This document shows, piece by piece, positions 1 to 9,519 of a stretch of DNA of 64,000 nucleotides. The stretch spans positions 1-64,000 of the forward strand of contig DATIYM010000002.1 in assembly GCA_035517615.1 (NCBI GenBank), written 5' to 3'. The notes under the pieces are model-generated. The model made no database searches, was not told the DNA's origin, and saw only the letters and a program-made list of their open reading frames with translations. Position 1 is the stretch's first letter; every line of letters starts with the position of its first letter. This DNA comes from AG25 sp035517615. GTDB taxonomy: Bacteria > Gemmatimonadota > Gemmatimonadetes > Gemmatimonadales > GWC2-71-9. Made by a program: the position numbers and the translations under genes.

Positions 1-333
1 GCAACACTCGACGTGCTCGCGGCATTCTGGACCGGCGGCGGGAAAATCGATCTTCCGCTCGATATCCGCTCGACGGCGTTTCAACGTGAAGTCTGGGAGC
101 TACTCCGGAAGATCCCGCGGGGCACGACCCGCTCGTACTCCGCCATCGCGCGCGCGCTGGGCCGACCGCGTGGCGCGCGCGCCGTCGCCCGTGCCTGCGC
201 GAGCAATCCGGCCGCGCTGGTCGTCCCCTGTCATCGCGTGGTCCGCGAAACCGGAGCCCTGGGGGGATACCGCTGGGGCTTAGATCGCAAGCAGAAGCTG
301 CTCGAGCGCGAAGGCGCGTTGCCGGTGATGTAA
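1..333 (+). CDS. methylated-DNA-protein-cysteine methyltransferase, C-terminal part
   Basis: DNA repair enzyme that transfers the alkyl group from O6-alkylguanine to its own cysteine. The reading frame is open to the first base of the window, so the gene starts upstream and only its last 110 codons are seen. The acceptor motif PCHRV is present, preceded by the winged-helix region (IPRGTTRSYSAIA, a recognition helix with RAVARACASNP) and followed by GGYRWGL and a KQKLLEREG tail, all typical of the Ogt/Ada-C family. Whether this is a stand-alone Ogt or the C-terminus of a longer Ada-type protein cannot be told. Confidence 0.9.
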   Translation, partial: ATLDVLAAFWTGGGKIDLPLDIRSTAFQREVWELLRKIPRGTTRSYSAIARALGRPRGARAVARACASNPAALVVPCHRVVRETGALGGYRWGLDRKQKLLEREGALPVM

Positions 334-342
334 TATTGATCC

Positions 343-2166
343 ATGCCGACCGTCGTCGAAGATCGGTTTCGCGACTACACAACTGATTCCCGCGTCCTCA
401 CGCTCACCGCGTTCGCCGCCGTCATCGGCGGGCTCGCGGTGGTCGCCGCGGTCGTGCTGCAGTGGCTGATCGGATTTTTCACGAACCTCTTTTATTTCCA
501 CCGGATCAGTACGGCACTGGTCTCTCCCGCCGGCCATACGCTCGGCCTGTGGGCGCTGCCGATTCCGGTATTCGGTGGCTTGATCGTCGGTCTCATGGCG
601 CGGTACGGGTCGGACAAGATCCGTGGCCACGGCATTCCTGAAGCGATCGAAGCCATTCTGATCGGCCGCAGTCGCATCGAGCCGAAGGTCGCGATTCTCA
701 AACCGTTATCGTCCGCGATCGCGATCGGCACCGGCGGCCCGTTCGGCGCCGAAGGACCGATCATCATGACGGGCGGCGCCGTCGGCTCGCTCGTCGCGCA
801 GTCGTTTCATCTCTCGGCGCCGGAGCGCAAGACGCTGCTCGCGGCCGGTGCGAGCGCCGGGATGGCGGCGATTTTCGCGTCGCCCGTTGCGGCCGTGCTG
901 CTCGCGGTCGAGCTGCTCTTGTTCGAATGGAAGCCGCGCAGCTTTATCCCGGTGACCGTCGCGGCCGCGATCGCGGGCGGTCTCCGCGTGGCGATCATGG
1001 GTCCGGGTCCGATCTTTCCCGTGGCCGCGCATCCATCGTTCGATTCCATCGAACTCCTCGCCTGCGTGGGCGTCGGACTCGCCGCGGGGATCGCCGCGAC
1101 GGTGGTGAGCGCGCTCGTGTACCGCTCGGAAGACCTCTTCGCGCGACTGCCGATTCACTGGACGTGGTGGCCCGCGATCGGCGGGATCGCGGTCGGCGTC
1201 GGGGGATTGCTATTTCCCCGCGCCCTGGGCGTGGGCTACGACACCATCCACGACATGCTCCTGGGCAATCTCGTCGGCAAGTTTCTCCTTGGCTTGCTTG
1301 TCACGAAAGCGCTGATCTGGGCCATCGCGCTCGGATCGGGCAGCTCGGGCGGCGTGCTCGCGCCGCTCCTCATCATGGGAGGCGCATTGGGCGGACTCGA
1401 GGCGCATTGGGTCCACGCGAGCGACCCCGGGCTCTGGGCCGCGGTCGGCATGGGCGCCATGATGGCGGGTACCATGCAAGTGCCCCTCACCGCCATCGTG
1501 TTCATCGCCGAGTTGACGGGCGATCTCACGCTGCTCCCGGGTCTCCTCATCGCATGCGTCGCGGGCAGTACGCTCTCGCTGCTTGTGATGCGCCACTCGA
1601 TTCTCACCGAAAAGCTGGCACGGCGCGGGCGGCACGTGATGCGCGAGTACATCGTGAACCCGCTGCACACGCTGCGCGTGGAAGACGTCATGGAGCGGGA
1701 CGTGCCGAGCGTTCCCGCCGACACGCGCGTGGACAGGCTGTTCCGCCAGCTCGCCACCGGCGACCCCCTGCTCGGACGCCGGCAGGCCTGGCCCATCGTC
1801 GACGATCGTGGCGTGCTGCGGGGAATGATCACCCGTGGCGATCTCATGGCGGCGCTCGAATCCGCCGACGACTCCCCCGAGACCAAGACCGTGCTCCAGG
1901 TCGGGTCGACCGACCTCGTGCTTGCGTATCCGGACGAGCTGCTGGAAGAGGCCACGAGCCGCATGCTGCGCCAGGATATCGGTCGTCTTCCGGTGGTCGA
2001 GCGGAATGCGCCGCAGACGCTCGTCGGCTATCTGGGGCGAACCGCGATCATGTCGGCATGGTTTCATGTCGCCCGCGAGGAACGGGAACGTGAGCCTGGC
2101 TGGCTCTCGAACGGCGTTGGCGTGTTGCAGGGGCTCTTGAAGCGCGTGATCGTCCGCCACCACTAG
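343..2166 (+). CDS. ClC-family chloride channel/transporter with CBS pair
   Basis: Membrane protein of 607 residues that moves chloride or another anion, either as a channel or in exchange for protons. The ClC core covers about residues 20-430 and shows GHGIPEA (family consensus GSGIPE, so His replaces the anion-binding Ser), GAEGP with the gating Glu near residue 137, and GSGSSGGVLAPLL. Two CBS domains follow at about 445-575 (VEDVMERDV and LPVVE) and probably sense adenine nucleotides. It begins 10 bases after the alkyltransferase stop. The ATG start is clear. Ion selectivity and channel versus exchanger mode are not decided by the sequence. Confidence 0.93.
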   Translation: MPTVVEDRFRDYTTDSRVLTLTAFAAVIGGLAVVAAVVLQWLIGFFTNLFYFHRISTALVSPAGHTLGLWALPIPVFGGLIVGLMARYGSDKIRGHGIPEAIEAILIGRSRIEPKVAILKPLSSAIAIGTGGPFGAEGPIIMTGGAVGSLVAQSFHLSAPERKTLLAAGASAGMAAIFASPVAAVLLAVELLLFEWKPRSFIPVTVAAAIAGGLRVAIMGPGPIFPVAAHPSFDSIELLACVGVGLAAGIAATVVSALVYRSEDLFARLPIHWTWWPAIGGIAVGVGGLLFPRALGVGYDTIHDMLLGNLVGKFLLGLLVTKALIWAIALGSGSSGGVLAPLLIMGGALGGLEAHWVHASDPGLWAAVGMGAMMAGTMQVPLTAIVFIAELTGDLTLLPGLLIACVAGSTLSLLVMRHSILTEKLARRGRHVMREYIVNPLHTLRVEDVMERDVPSVPADTRVDRLFRQLATGDPLLGRRQAWPIVDDRGVLRGMITRGDLMAALESADDSPETKTVLQVGSTDLVLAYPDELLEEATSRMLRQDIGRLPVVERNAPQTLVGYLGRTAIMSAWFHVAREEREREPGWLSNGVGVLQGLLKRVIVRHH

Positions 2167-2206
2167 CGGGACCCGCTCGATCCGCGCCGACGATCGCCGC
2201 GCCGCC

Positions 2207-3373
2207 GTGGCCGCCGGGTTTCTCGGCTGGACGCTCGACGCGTTCGATTTCTTCCTCGTCGTCATGTCGCTCACGGCGATCGCCCGTGAGTTCCATCGCT
2301 CCGATGCCGCGGTCGCGTTCTCAATCGCGCTCACGCTGGCGTTCCGTCCACTGGGCGCGCTGATCTTCGGCCTCATGGCCGACCGCTACGGCCGCCGGCT
2401 GCCGCTGATGCTCGATCTCGTGTTCTACTCGGTCATTGAAGTGCTGTCGGGACTCGCGCCCAACTATCTGACGTTTCTCGTGCTGCGCGCGCTGTTCGGG
2501 ATCGGGATGGGCGGAGAATGGGGCGTGGGCGCCTCGCTCGCCCTGGAAAAGGTCCCGGCCCGGTGGCGCGGCATCGCATCCGGGCTGCTGCAGCAGGGAT
2601 ACGCGGCCGGGTACCTGCTCGCCGCATTGTGCTATTTCGCGCTGTTCCCGAAATGGGGATGGCGGCCGTTGTTCTTCGTGGGCGGTCTTCCGGCTCTGGT
2701 CGCGCTGTACGTGCGGTCCCGGGTCGGCGAGTCGGAGGTATGGCAGCGTTCCAGGCACGCGAGCTGGCGCGACCTGGGGCGTGCGATCGTATCGCAGTGG
2801 AAGCTGTTCCTCTATCTCACGCTGCTGATGGCGATGATGAACTTCGTGTCGCACGGGACGCAGGATCTCTATCCCACGTTCCTCGAGCGCGACTGGGGGT
2901 TCGGTCCGGGTCAGCGCGCCGCGCTCACGGCGCTGTCGATGCTCGGGGCGCTGGTGGGGGGTGTCGTGTGCGGCTCCCTCTCCGACCAGCTGGGGCGGCG
3001 CGGCACGATGATCGCCGCACTCGGGGGCGCCGTGCTGCTGATTCCCCTGTGGGCGTTTGCGCCATCGATTGCGCTGCTCGCGGTCGGGGCGTTCGCGATG
3101 CAGTTCATGGTTCAGGGCGCGTGGGGCGTCGTGCCCGCGCACATCACCGAGCTCTCGCCGGACGGCGTACGCGGATTTCTACCGGGATTCGCCTATCAGT
3201 GTGGCGTACTCATCGCGGGATCGATCGCGACCATCGAAGCCACGCTGGCAGCACGAGCGAGCTATGCGCACGCAATGGCTCTGACAGCCGTGACGGTATG
3301 CACGCTCTGTGCATTGGTAACAGCCGTGGGCCCGGAGCGGCGGGGGATTACCTACGGAACGTCGACGCGTTGA
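2207..3373 (+). CDS. MFS transporter, carboxylate/sugar-acid symporter type
   Basis: Twelve-helix major facilitator of 388 residues, inner membrane. The N-terminus GWTLDAFDFF, the loop motif GLMADRYGRR between helices 2 and 3, the GIGMGGEWG segment in helix 4 and the repeat SDQLGRRG in the second half match the metabolite:proton symporter group that includes JEN1-, NanT- and ShiA-like carriers. The substrate is probably an organic acid, but this is inference. GTG at 2207 is the only ordinary start after an in-frame stop at 2147-2149. The frame upstream (SIRADDRRAA) looks protein-like, so the true start could lie a few codons earlier on a non-standard codon. It follows the ClC gene by 40 bases. 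Confidence 0.88.
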   Translation: MAAGFLGWTLDAFDFFLVVMSLTAIAREFHRSDAAVAFSIALTLAFRPLGALIFGLMADRYGRRLPLMLDLVFYSVIEVLSGLAPNYLTFLVLRALFGIGMGGEWGVGASLALEKVPARWRGIASGLLQQGYAAGYLLAALCYFALFPKWGWRPLFFVGGLPALVALYVRSRVGESEVWQRSRHASWRDLGRAIVSQWKLFLYLTLLMAMMNFVSHGTQDLYPTFLERDWGFGPGQRAALTALSMLGALVGGVVCGSLSDQLGRRGTMIAALGGAVLLIPLWAFAPSIALLAVGAFAMQFMVQGAWGVVPAHITELSPDGVRGFLPGFAYQCGVLIAGSIATIEATLAARASYAHAMALTAVTVCTLCALVTAVGPERRGITYGTSTR

Positions 3374-3392
3374 CCCGAACGCCGGCGCGTGG

Positions 3393-4127
3393 TCACTTCA
3401 GCCGAGCCATCACGAACTCCGTGTTCGCCCTGAGCAGCCAGTAGGCGTTATCCGTGACCGATTCCCACGCCCCGGGGGAGTGCTTTCCGTTCAGCTGGCG
3501 CAAGAACGCCTCGAGCTGCTGCGCCGCCGGCTGCGGGTGATTGCGTGAGAGTTCCTCGCGCGCGGCGGCAACCTTGTTGAGCAGACTGTTGCAATCCCCA
3601 CGATTCGTGATCCATGCCAGGGTGCAGGCCTGGATCTGCAGATTGTAGAGCCGCGACAGCAGGGCTCCGGGGCTTTGATCAGCGACTGCGGCAATGCCAA
3701 CCGTCTGACCCTGTCCACCGTGTTGCGCCATGCCCGCCGCATCGGCCGCGAGCGCGGAACCGGATCGGCCCTCCACCCAGTACGTCACGATGTCGGGCAG
3801 CCCCGACGCGGCGGTCAGGACGAACCCGGTCCGAAACGTGCCGGGAACCACGTCCGCCGCCGCCGACCCGGACCGCCAAGTCGCGAGCGAATCCCCGGGC
3901 TTCGGACTCTCGAGCACCCATTCAGAACTGGGCCCTTCCATCCGTTGTACGGGCGCGCGCACGGCCACCACCACGACACTCGCGGTTTGCCTCCCCGAGG
4001 TATTCACTCGGTATCGCACGAAGATGCTGTCGGCAATCGACAGGGAATCCGGGGAAACGGTCTGGGCCGCGCCTCCGCGCGCGATCCCGGCACACAGGAG
4101 AGCTGCGCACACAAACCTACTCGGCAT
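3393..4127 (-). CDS. secreted hypothetical protein
   Basis: Protein of 244 residues that I do not recognise. It has a clear signal peptide (MPSRFVCAALLCAGIARGGAAQ), so it is exported to the periplasm or beyond. The mature part has an N-terminal region with beta-rich segments (FVRYRVNTSGRQTASVVVV) and a C-terminal helical region with NRGDCNSLLNKVAAAREELS and a tail ending FVMARLK. Two cysteines near residues 180-192 might form a disulfide. A strong GGAGGG ribosome binding site lies 7 bases before the ATG. It is the last gene of a leftward operon and starts only 3 bases after the oxidoreductase stop, so it is co-translated with that gene. Confidence 0.75.
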   Translation of the reverse strand: MPSRFVCAALLCAGIARGGAAQTVSPDSLSIADSIFVRYRVNTSGRQTASVVVVAVRAPVQRMEGPSSEWVLESPKPGDSLATWRSGSAAADVVPGTFRTGFVLTAASGLPDIVTYWVEGRSGSALAADAAGMAQHGGQGQTVGIAAVADQSPGALLSRLYNLQIQACTLAWITNRGDCNSLLNKVAAAREELSRNHPQPAAQQLEAFLRQLNGKHSPGAWESVTDNAYWLLRANTEFVMARLK

Positions 4128-4130
4128 CGT

Positions 4131-5108
4131 TCATCCCTCCTCGGGAATCAGTAACAGCTTTCCTGTGGTCGCCCGCCCTTCGAGATAGCGCTGCGCCCGA
4201 CCTGCCTCACGCAGTGGGTATTCTCCTCCGATCGTGAGCTTGAGCGCACCGCTCGCGACCCATCCGAATAGCTCGCTCGACCGGGCCAGGAGCTCGACAC
4301 GTGAGGCCATGTAGTCACCGAGCTTCGGTCGGGTGAGAAACAGCGAGCCTTTCTGATTGAGCAGCTGCGGATCGATGGGCCCCACGGGACCGCTCGACTG
4401 TCCAAAGAGCACCATCATCCCACGCGGCGCGAGACAATTCAAGCCCTTCGCGAACGTGCTCCGCCCAACCGAGTCGTAGATCACCTGCACGCCGTTCGAT
4501 CCGGTGAAACGCTTTACTTCGGTTTCAAAATCCTGCTCCGAGTACAGGATGACCTCGTCCGCACCCGCCGCGCGCGCGAGGGCGGCCTTCTCGCGCGTGG
4601 ACGTGGTCCCGATGACTCGCGCTCCGCGCCGCTTCGCGATCTGACACAACAGCAGTCCGACGCCGCCGGCCGCGGCATGCACGACACACGTGTGGCCGGC
4701 GGCGAGCGGGAAGGTCGTAGTGGCGAGGTAGTGCGCCGTCATGCCCTGCAGCATCAACGCGGCACCCTGCTTCGTGCTCACGCTATCGGGAAGCAGCGCC
4801 ACACGGTTGGCCGGAACACTCGCACGCTCCGCGTAGGAGCCCTGAATCCCGCAGTACGCAACGCGGTCTCCCGGTTTTACGTCGCGCACGTCCGGCCCCA
4901 CCGCGACCACCGTTCCGCTTCCCTCCTGCCCGGGCACGAACGGAGTCGTGAGGATGTACAGGCCGGTACGCTGGTAGACGTCGATGAAATTCACGCCGAT
5001 GGCTTCGAGACGGACGACGGCATGGCCAGGGAGCGGACGCGGATCATCCACGTCCTCGTAGCGCAGGACGTCTGGACCGCCCGTCGAGTGTACCCGAATG
5101 GCTTTCAG
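4131..5108 (-). CDS. NADPH:quinone oxidoreductase family protein (CTG start)
   Basis: Zinc-independent medium-chain reductase of 325 residues, probably cytosolic, which reduces quinones or enones with NADPH. It shows the GroES-like N-terminus with GVNFIDVYQRTG and PGQEGSG, then the Rossmann motif AAAGGVG and the family segment YDSVGRSTF. The family N-terminus (MKAIRV) aligns with LKAIRV, so translation most likely begins at the CTG at 5108, which overlaps the TGA stop of the serine hydrolase as CTGA. AGAAGG sits 4-5 bases upstream. No ATG, GTG or TTG exists near this point. The frame stays open far upstream, but that part is antisense-like and overlaps the hydrolase gene. Confidence 0.85.
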   Translation of the reverse strand: MKAIRVHSTGGPDVLRYEDVDDPRPLPGHAVVRLEAIGVNFIDVYQRTGLYILTTPFVPGQEGSGTVVAVGPDVRDVKPGDRVAYCGIQGSYAERASVPANRVALLPDSVSTKQGAALMLQGMTAHYLATTTFPLAAGHTCVVHAAAGGVGLLLCQIAKRRGARVIGTTSTREKAALARAAGADEVILYSEQDFETEVKRFTGSNGVQVIYDSVGRSTFAKGLNCLAPRGMMVLFGQSSGPVGPIDPQLLNQKGSLFLTRPKLGDYMASRVELLARSSELFGWVASGALKLTIGGEYPLREAGRAQRYLEGRATTGKLLLIPEEG

Positions 5109-6688
5109 GGGGCCTTCTGGCGCGCCTTCCCCACCGGTACGAAGCGCAGATCCTGGTAGTCGTAACTGAAGTCGGCGAGCGGCGAGACGGGCGCCATGAC
5201 GAATTCGGCCACCGTGCCGTCGGGATTCAAATGAAACGTGAGATACGCTTCCGCGAGGTTCGGCGTTCGCCAATGCGTGCGGAACGTGTCGTACTGCCAG
5301 TGCTCGAGATCGCCGGTGAATGCCGGAGAATGCGTGAAGCGCAGCACCAGCCGATTCTTCTCGAGGGTAATCGTCGCGTCTCCGTACAGCGCGTCCACAT
5401 AGCTTCCCGCGTAGCTCGCGGACGCCAGCGATGGACCGGAAGTCGAGTCTCGCGAACCCTGCGCCGCGCGCATGACGGAGTCCGCCTGTGCGCGATCCCG
5501 ATCCGCGACCGTGGCGAACGCCTTCACCCAATCGACCGACGGCGCGCCCAGGAACCCGTCGAGCAGCTCGAAGGTAAGCGCATCGGGCAGGTCGCTTTCG
5601 CCGTTCGTGAGAATCACGATGCCGAGGCGCTCGTCGGGAACGAGCGTGGTGCGCGACGTCATTCCGGCGAGCCCGCCTCCATGCCACACAATCTTGCGCC
5701 CCCGGTAATCCCGCAGCCTCCATCCCAACCCATACGCCGCGAAATTGGGACGCAAGGGTACGAGGAGGGACTCGGGGTCTGTAATCGGGAGAATGGTTTG
5801 CGCCGACCACATCTCGCGCGCGTCACTCGGGCGCCACAGGGTCCGGCCATTCGCCCGCCCGGAGTCGAGCTGCACGAGCAGCCATTTCGCGAGATCGGTC
5901 GCGTTCGAGATGATCGCTCCCGCGGGCGCGATGTTGTCGACTGTATCCAACGGCACGATCCGGAGGTCTCCAGCGAGGAACGCGTGCGGGGTGGCCAGCG
6001 GGTCCTGCGGCCGGAGATCCGACATCCCGACCCGCGTCTCCCGCATGCCGAGCGGATCGAGAATCCGGTTCTGCACAAACGCGCTCCAACTCTTGCCCGT
6101 GATCGCGGGGATGATCTCTCCGGCCGCGGCGTACAGGACATTGTCGTAGGCGTATGAGCTTCGGAAGCTCGTGACCACGGGGGCCGCGCGCAGTCGCCGG
6201 ATGATCTCGGCCCGACTATAGTCTGCGTGCAGCCACAACAGATCGCCGGCGCCGAGCCCGAGGCCGCTGCGATGCGTCACGAGGTCGCGAACGGTGAACT
6301 CCCGCGTGACCCAGGGGTCGGCGAGCTCGAACCCGGCCAGATGGCGCGTCACCCGGTCGTCCCAGTCGAGCGCACCGGAGTCGGCCAGCATGGCGAGACA
6401 CGCGGTCGTGAACGCCTTGGTATTCGAAGCGATCTGGAACAGCGTGTGAGGGTCGACCGGCTGGCGCTGTCCCACGGTGCGAACCCCGTAGCCCTTGATC
6501 AGGAGTACCTTGCCGTTCTTCACGATCGCGATCGCCGCCCCGGGCACGTGAAACAGCCGCAGCGCGCGGGAGACGTCCGCGTCGAATCGCGCCGGGATCC
6601 CGGACCGACGAACCGGGACGGGGGCCGAATGTTTCGCGAGGCCGACGAATCCGATGACCAAGGCGGCGGGCAGGAGTTGACGGGTCAC
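5105..6688 (-). CDS. exported serine hydrolase, beta-lactamase/DD-peptidase fold
   Basis: Protein of 527 residues with a hydrophobic N-terminal export signal. The class C beta-lactamase-like domain covers about residues 30-370 and has the catalytic SNTK tetrad (S-x-x-K), the YDN motif (Y-x-N) and HGGG (K/H-T/G-G motif). A C-terminal beta domain of the kind often attached to these enzymes (DUF3471-like, about 420-520) follows. It is probably a periplasmic esterase or peptidase; the substrate is unknown. The start is GTG. It is the first gene of a leftward operon, and its TGA is shared with the CTG start of the downstream oxidoreductase. Confidence 0.9.
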   Translation of the reverse strand: MTRQLLPAALVIGFVGLAKHSAPVPVRRSGIPARFDADVSRALRLFHVPGAAIAIVKNGKVLLIKGYGVRTVGQRQPVDPHTLFQIASNTKAFTTACLAMLADSGALDWDDRVTRHLAGFELADPWVTREFTVRDLVTHRSGLGLGAGDLLWLHADYSRAEIIRRLRAAPVVTSFRSSYAYDNVLYAAAGEIIPAITGKSWSAFVQNRILDPLGMRETRVGMSDLRPQDPLATPHAFLAGDLRIVPLDTVDNIAPAGAIISNATDLAKWLLVQLDSGRANGRTLWRPSDAREMWSAQTILPITDPESLLVPLRPNFAAYGLGWRLRDYRGRKIVWHGGGLAGMTSRTTLVPDERLGIVILTNGESDLPDALTFELLDGFLGAPSVDWVKAFATVADRDRAQADSVMRAAQGSRDSTSGPSLASASYAGSYVDALYGDATITLEKNRLVLRFTHSPAFTGDLEHWQYDTFRTHWRTPNLAEAYLTFHLNPDGTVAEFVMAPVSPLADFSYDYQDLRFVPVGKARQKAP

Positions 6689-6786
6689 GGACGCGAAGCA
6701 TATCGATCCTTCGCGCCCGCGGGTAGGTGTTCTGCGCTATCTTGCTCCCCTTCCTGCTTCGGCCGGCAAACGGAGGTGTTGGGATC

Positions 6787-7692
6787 GTGATGTGGCTCGT
6801 CGCGGCGCTCATGCTGGCGGACTCGACTCCAAAAAGCCTGAAGGTCGTCCTGTCGGCAGCCGAGACGTTGCACGTCGAGCAGCGCGGCATGGGGGAACCC
6901 GTCGTGCTGATCCCGGGGCTGTTCGGATCGACCTACTCCTTTCGGAATATCGCCCCGCTGCTCAATGAGTCCGGATACGAGACGTTCACGATCGAGCCGC
7001 TCGGCATCGGAGAGTCATCCAAGCCGCCGACCGCGGACTACTCCCTTGGCGCCCAGGCACGGCGGGTTGCGGCCGTGCTCGACACGCTCGGCGTGCATCA
7101 CGCCATCGTGCTGGCGCACTCCGTAGGCGGGTCCGAGGCGTTCCGCCTCGCGTATCTGCGGCCCGACCTGGTCGGCGCATTGATCTCCATCGAAGGCGGC
7201 CCCGCGGAGACCGCAGCGACCCCGCAGTTCAAACGGGCCATGAAGTACGCGCATTGGATCAAATGGCTGGGCGGCGTGCGGCTCATCCGGTGGCAGATCC
7301 GGAAGATGCTGGCCGCGTCATCGGGCAACCCGAGCTGGGTCACGGAGGAAGTGGTGGAAGGGTACACGGCTCCCGCCGCCCGGGATCTCGACGGCACCCT
7401 CAAGGCATTCCTCGGTATCGCCGCCTCGAAGGAGCGCGATCGCCTTGCCCCGCATCTCTCCGAGCTGCGCTGCCCCGTGGTCGTGATGGTGGGAGGGGCG
7501 CCGCACGAAGGCGATGTCAGCAGCGCCGAAATCGAACAGCTGCGCAACTCGATTCCGCAGATCGCGATCGACACCGTTCCGGGCGCAGGGCATTTCATCC
7601 ACGAAGAGCAGCCCGCCGCGGTCATGGCCGCGGTCCGCCGGACCGCGCAGGCACTGAACGTGGGTGTCATGGGGAATACCGCCGACCCGTGA
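6787..7692 (+). CDS. alpha/beta hydrolase, catalytically intact paralogue
   Basis: Protein of 301 residues with a short hydrophobic N-terminus (MWLVAALMLA) that may be a signal or anchor. The fold is recognised by PVVLIPGLFGS, the nucleophile elbow AHSVGG (Ser), and the C-terminal GAGHFIHEE (His). The start is GTG 6787 or the adjacent ATG 6790; GGAGGT at 6772-6777 supports this pair rather than an earlier codon. A paralogue of almost equal length at 31420-32319 has lost both Ser and His. The substrate is unknown. The gene diverges from the serine hydrolase operon and is followed after 16 bases by a glycosyltransferase. Confidence 0.88.
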   Translation: MMWLVAALMLADSTPKSLKVVLSAAETLHVEQRGMGEPVVLIPGLFGSTYSFRNIAPLLNESGYETFTIEPLGIGESSKPPTADYSLGAQARRVAAVLDTLGVHHAIVLAHSVGGSEAFRLAYLRPDLVGALISIEGGPAETAATPQFKRAMKYAHWIKWLGGVRLIRWQIRKMLAASSGNPSWVTEEVVEGYTAPAARDLDGTLKAFLGIAASKERDRLAPHLSELRCPVVVMVGGAPHEGDVSSAEIEQLRNSIPQIAIDTVPGAGHFIHEEQPAAVMAAVRRTAQALNVGVMGNTADP

Positions 7693-7708
7693 GCATCTGT
7701 TCGCCAGC

Positions 7709-8815
7709 ATGCGAATAGCGCTCGTCGCCGAGGATTACTACCCGCAGCTCGGGGGAGTGCCCGAGCACGTTCATCACCTCGCCGTCAACCTGATCGGCCG
7801 CGGGCATCGCGTCACGGTGGTCACGTCGCGCATGCGCGGCGCTGGCCAGGACCCTCCGTTCGTGCGGCGCGTCGGCACGAGCATCGTGATCTACGCGAAC
7901 GGCGGCGTCTCGCGCATCACGGCGGGCTGGCGGCTCACTCACCACTTGACCGAGATCTTCCGCGCGGGGCGATTCGATCTCGTACACATTCATGGCGGAA
8001 TCGCGCCCACCTTCGGGCTCGTGGCACCGGTCGCCGCCTGGCGGCTCGGCATCCCGGTCGTCGCCACGTTTCACTCCTGGTTCCCGCGGTCGGCCGGGTA
8101 CCGGATCTTCCGACCGATATGGCAGCGCATGATCGACCGGCACGCGGCGGTGGTCGCGGTCAGCCAGCCGGTGATCGACGCCCTGTCGCGCTATTTCCGC
8201 GCGAACTGGGAAATCATTCCGAACGGCGTAGACCTGGGATTCTTCCAGCCGGACGGCCGCCAGCCCACGGATGCGCTGCGGCGCGGGCCGAGGCTGTTGT
8301 TCCTCGCGCGGCTCGAGCCCCGCAATGGGCTCGGAACCGTGCTCGAGGCGATGCCCCGCATTCTCGCGCGGTTCCCGAACGCCCAGCTCACGGTAGCGGG
8401 CGACGGACCCTGGCGCGCGCATTACGAGCGGCGCGCGCGGTCACTCGGCAGCAGCGTGCGCTTTCTGGGCCGCGTGTTCGACGATCGCCCGCTGCACTAC
8501 GCGACGTCCGATTTGTATCTCTGCCCCACCAATCGCGCATCGTTCGGCGTCACCTTGCTCGAGGCGATGGCGTGCGGAACGCCGCTGCTCGTGTCGGACA
8601 ACGTGGGGTTCCGCTCCGTACTCCGCGATGGCGCCGAGGCGCAGATCGTCCCGAACGACGATCCGCGCACCTGGGCGGATTCCATCGTGACCTTGATCGA
8701 GGACCCGGCCCGGCGGGACACCATGGGACGCGCGGGCCTGGCCAAGGCGGCGGACTACGCGTGGCCGCGCGTGGCGGATCGAACTCTCGCGCTGTACGAG
8801 CGGGTGCTCGCGTAG
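7709..8815 (+). CDS. glycosyltransferase family 4
   Basis: GT-B enzyme of 368 residues that transfers a sugar from a nucleotide donor, probably to a lipid or phospholipid at the cytoplasmic membrane. The N-terminal acceptor domain starts MRIALVAEDYYPQLGGVPEH, the linker carries IIPNGVD, and the donor domain has LFLARLEPRNG, FLGRV and the E-x7-E type segment FGVTLLEAMACGTP, as in PimB/MshA-type enzymes. It is the first gene of a coupled three-gene operon: its TAG stop overlaps the GTG of the deacetylase, which in turn overlaps the flippase-like gene. Confidence 0.9.
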   Translation: MRIALVAEDYYPQLGGVPEHVHHLAVNLIGRGHRVTVVTSRMRGAGQDPPFVRRVGTSIVIYANGGVSRITAGWRLTHHLTEIFRAGRFDLVHIHGGIAPTFGLVAPVAAWRLGIPVVATFHSWFPRSAGYRIFRPIWQRMIDRHAAVVAVSQPVIDALSRYFRANWEIIPNGVDLGFFQPDGRQPTDALRRGPRLLFLARLEPRNGLGTVLEAMPRILARFPNAQLTVAGDGPWRAHYERRARSLGSSVRFLGRVFDDRPLHYATSDLYLCPTNRASFGVTLLEAMACGTPLLVSDNVGFRSVLRDGAEAQIVPNDDPRTWADSIVTLIEDPARRDTMGRAGLAKAADYAWPRVADRTLALYERVLA

Positions 8816-9519
8816 TGTCGGATCTTGTTCTGCTCGGATGCGCGGGAGTGTTGGGCCTCGGGACGCTTGCCCTGGGTGTGTACGATCCGGAGAGCACGCT
8901 GTTCGGGCCCGTCGTGGGACGCGGCGCCGGCGATCGGCGCGTGCTCTATCTGACCTTCGATGATGGCCCGAATCCCACGGCGACCGAGTCGATCGTCGCC
9001 ACGCTCGAGCGTGAGCGGGTGCCGGCCGCCTTCTTCATGGTCGGAGCACACGTGCGCCGCTTTCCCGACCTTGCGCGGCACGTAGCGGATCACGGATTCG
9101 AGATCGGCAACCACACCGCAACCCACGTCAAGCTGCACGTCCTGGGACCCAGCCGGATTCGGGCGGAGCTCGACGGGGCGCATGACGTGATCCAGACCAC
9201 CACGGGACGCACGCCGCGAATGTTTCGGGCGCCGCATGGCTACCGCAATCCTTTCGTAGCCCGCGCAGCCCGGCGGCACGGCTACGCCGTCATGGCGTGG
9301 ACGTTCGGCGTGTGGGATTCCGCCCAACCGGGAGCCGAGGTGATCCGGCGCCGCGTCCGCGCCAAGTCGAAACCCGGCGCGATCGTGTTGCTGCATGATG
9401 GAGACGGGTACGATCCTACTGGCGATCGCAGTCAAACCGCGCAGGCCCTTCCGGGCATCATCGCGGACGCGCGGGCAGCAGGCTACGCATTCGGCTCACT
9501 CTCGGAACTCGTCGCATGA
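8815..9519 (+). CDS. polysaccharide deacetylase (NodB/CE4 domain)
   Basis: Protein of 234 residues with a hydrophobic N-terminal segment (LVLLGCAGVLGLGTLALG), so it is probably membrane-anchored or exported. The metal-dependent CE4 domain shows motif 1 TFDDGPNP (catalytic base and metal Asp), motif 2 HTATH (metal His), motif 3 RAPHGYRNP and the late LLHDGDG motif with the catalytic His. It removes N-acetyl groups from a GlcNAc-containing glycan. The GTG start shares its G with the TAG of the glycosyltransferase, and its TGA overlaps the ATG of the next gene, so a shared pathway is likely. Confidence 0.9.
   Translation: MSDLVLLGCAGVLGLGTLALGVYDPESTLFGPVVGRGAGDRRVLYLTFDDGPNPTATESIVATLERERVPAAFFMVGAHVRRFPDLARHVADHGFEIGNHTATHVKLHVLGPSRIRAELDGAHDVIQTTTGRTPRMFRAPHGYRNPFVARAARRHGYAVMAWTFGVWDSAQPGAEVIRRRVRAKSKPGAIVLLHDGDGYDPTGDRSQTAQALPGIIADARAAGYAFGSLSELVA

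Noticed and set aside
1210..2376. Long antisense open frames across ClC, amidase, radical SAM and other genes
   Set aside because: High GC leaves many long frames open; these are Arg/Pro/Ala-rich, lack family motifs and lie wholly opposite well-supported genes.
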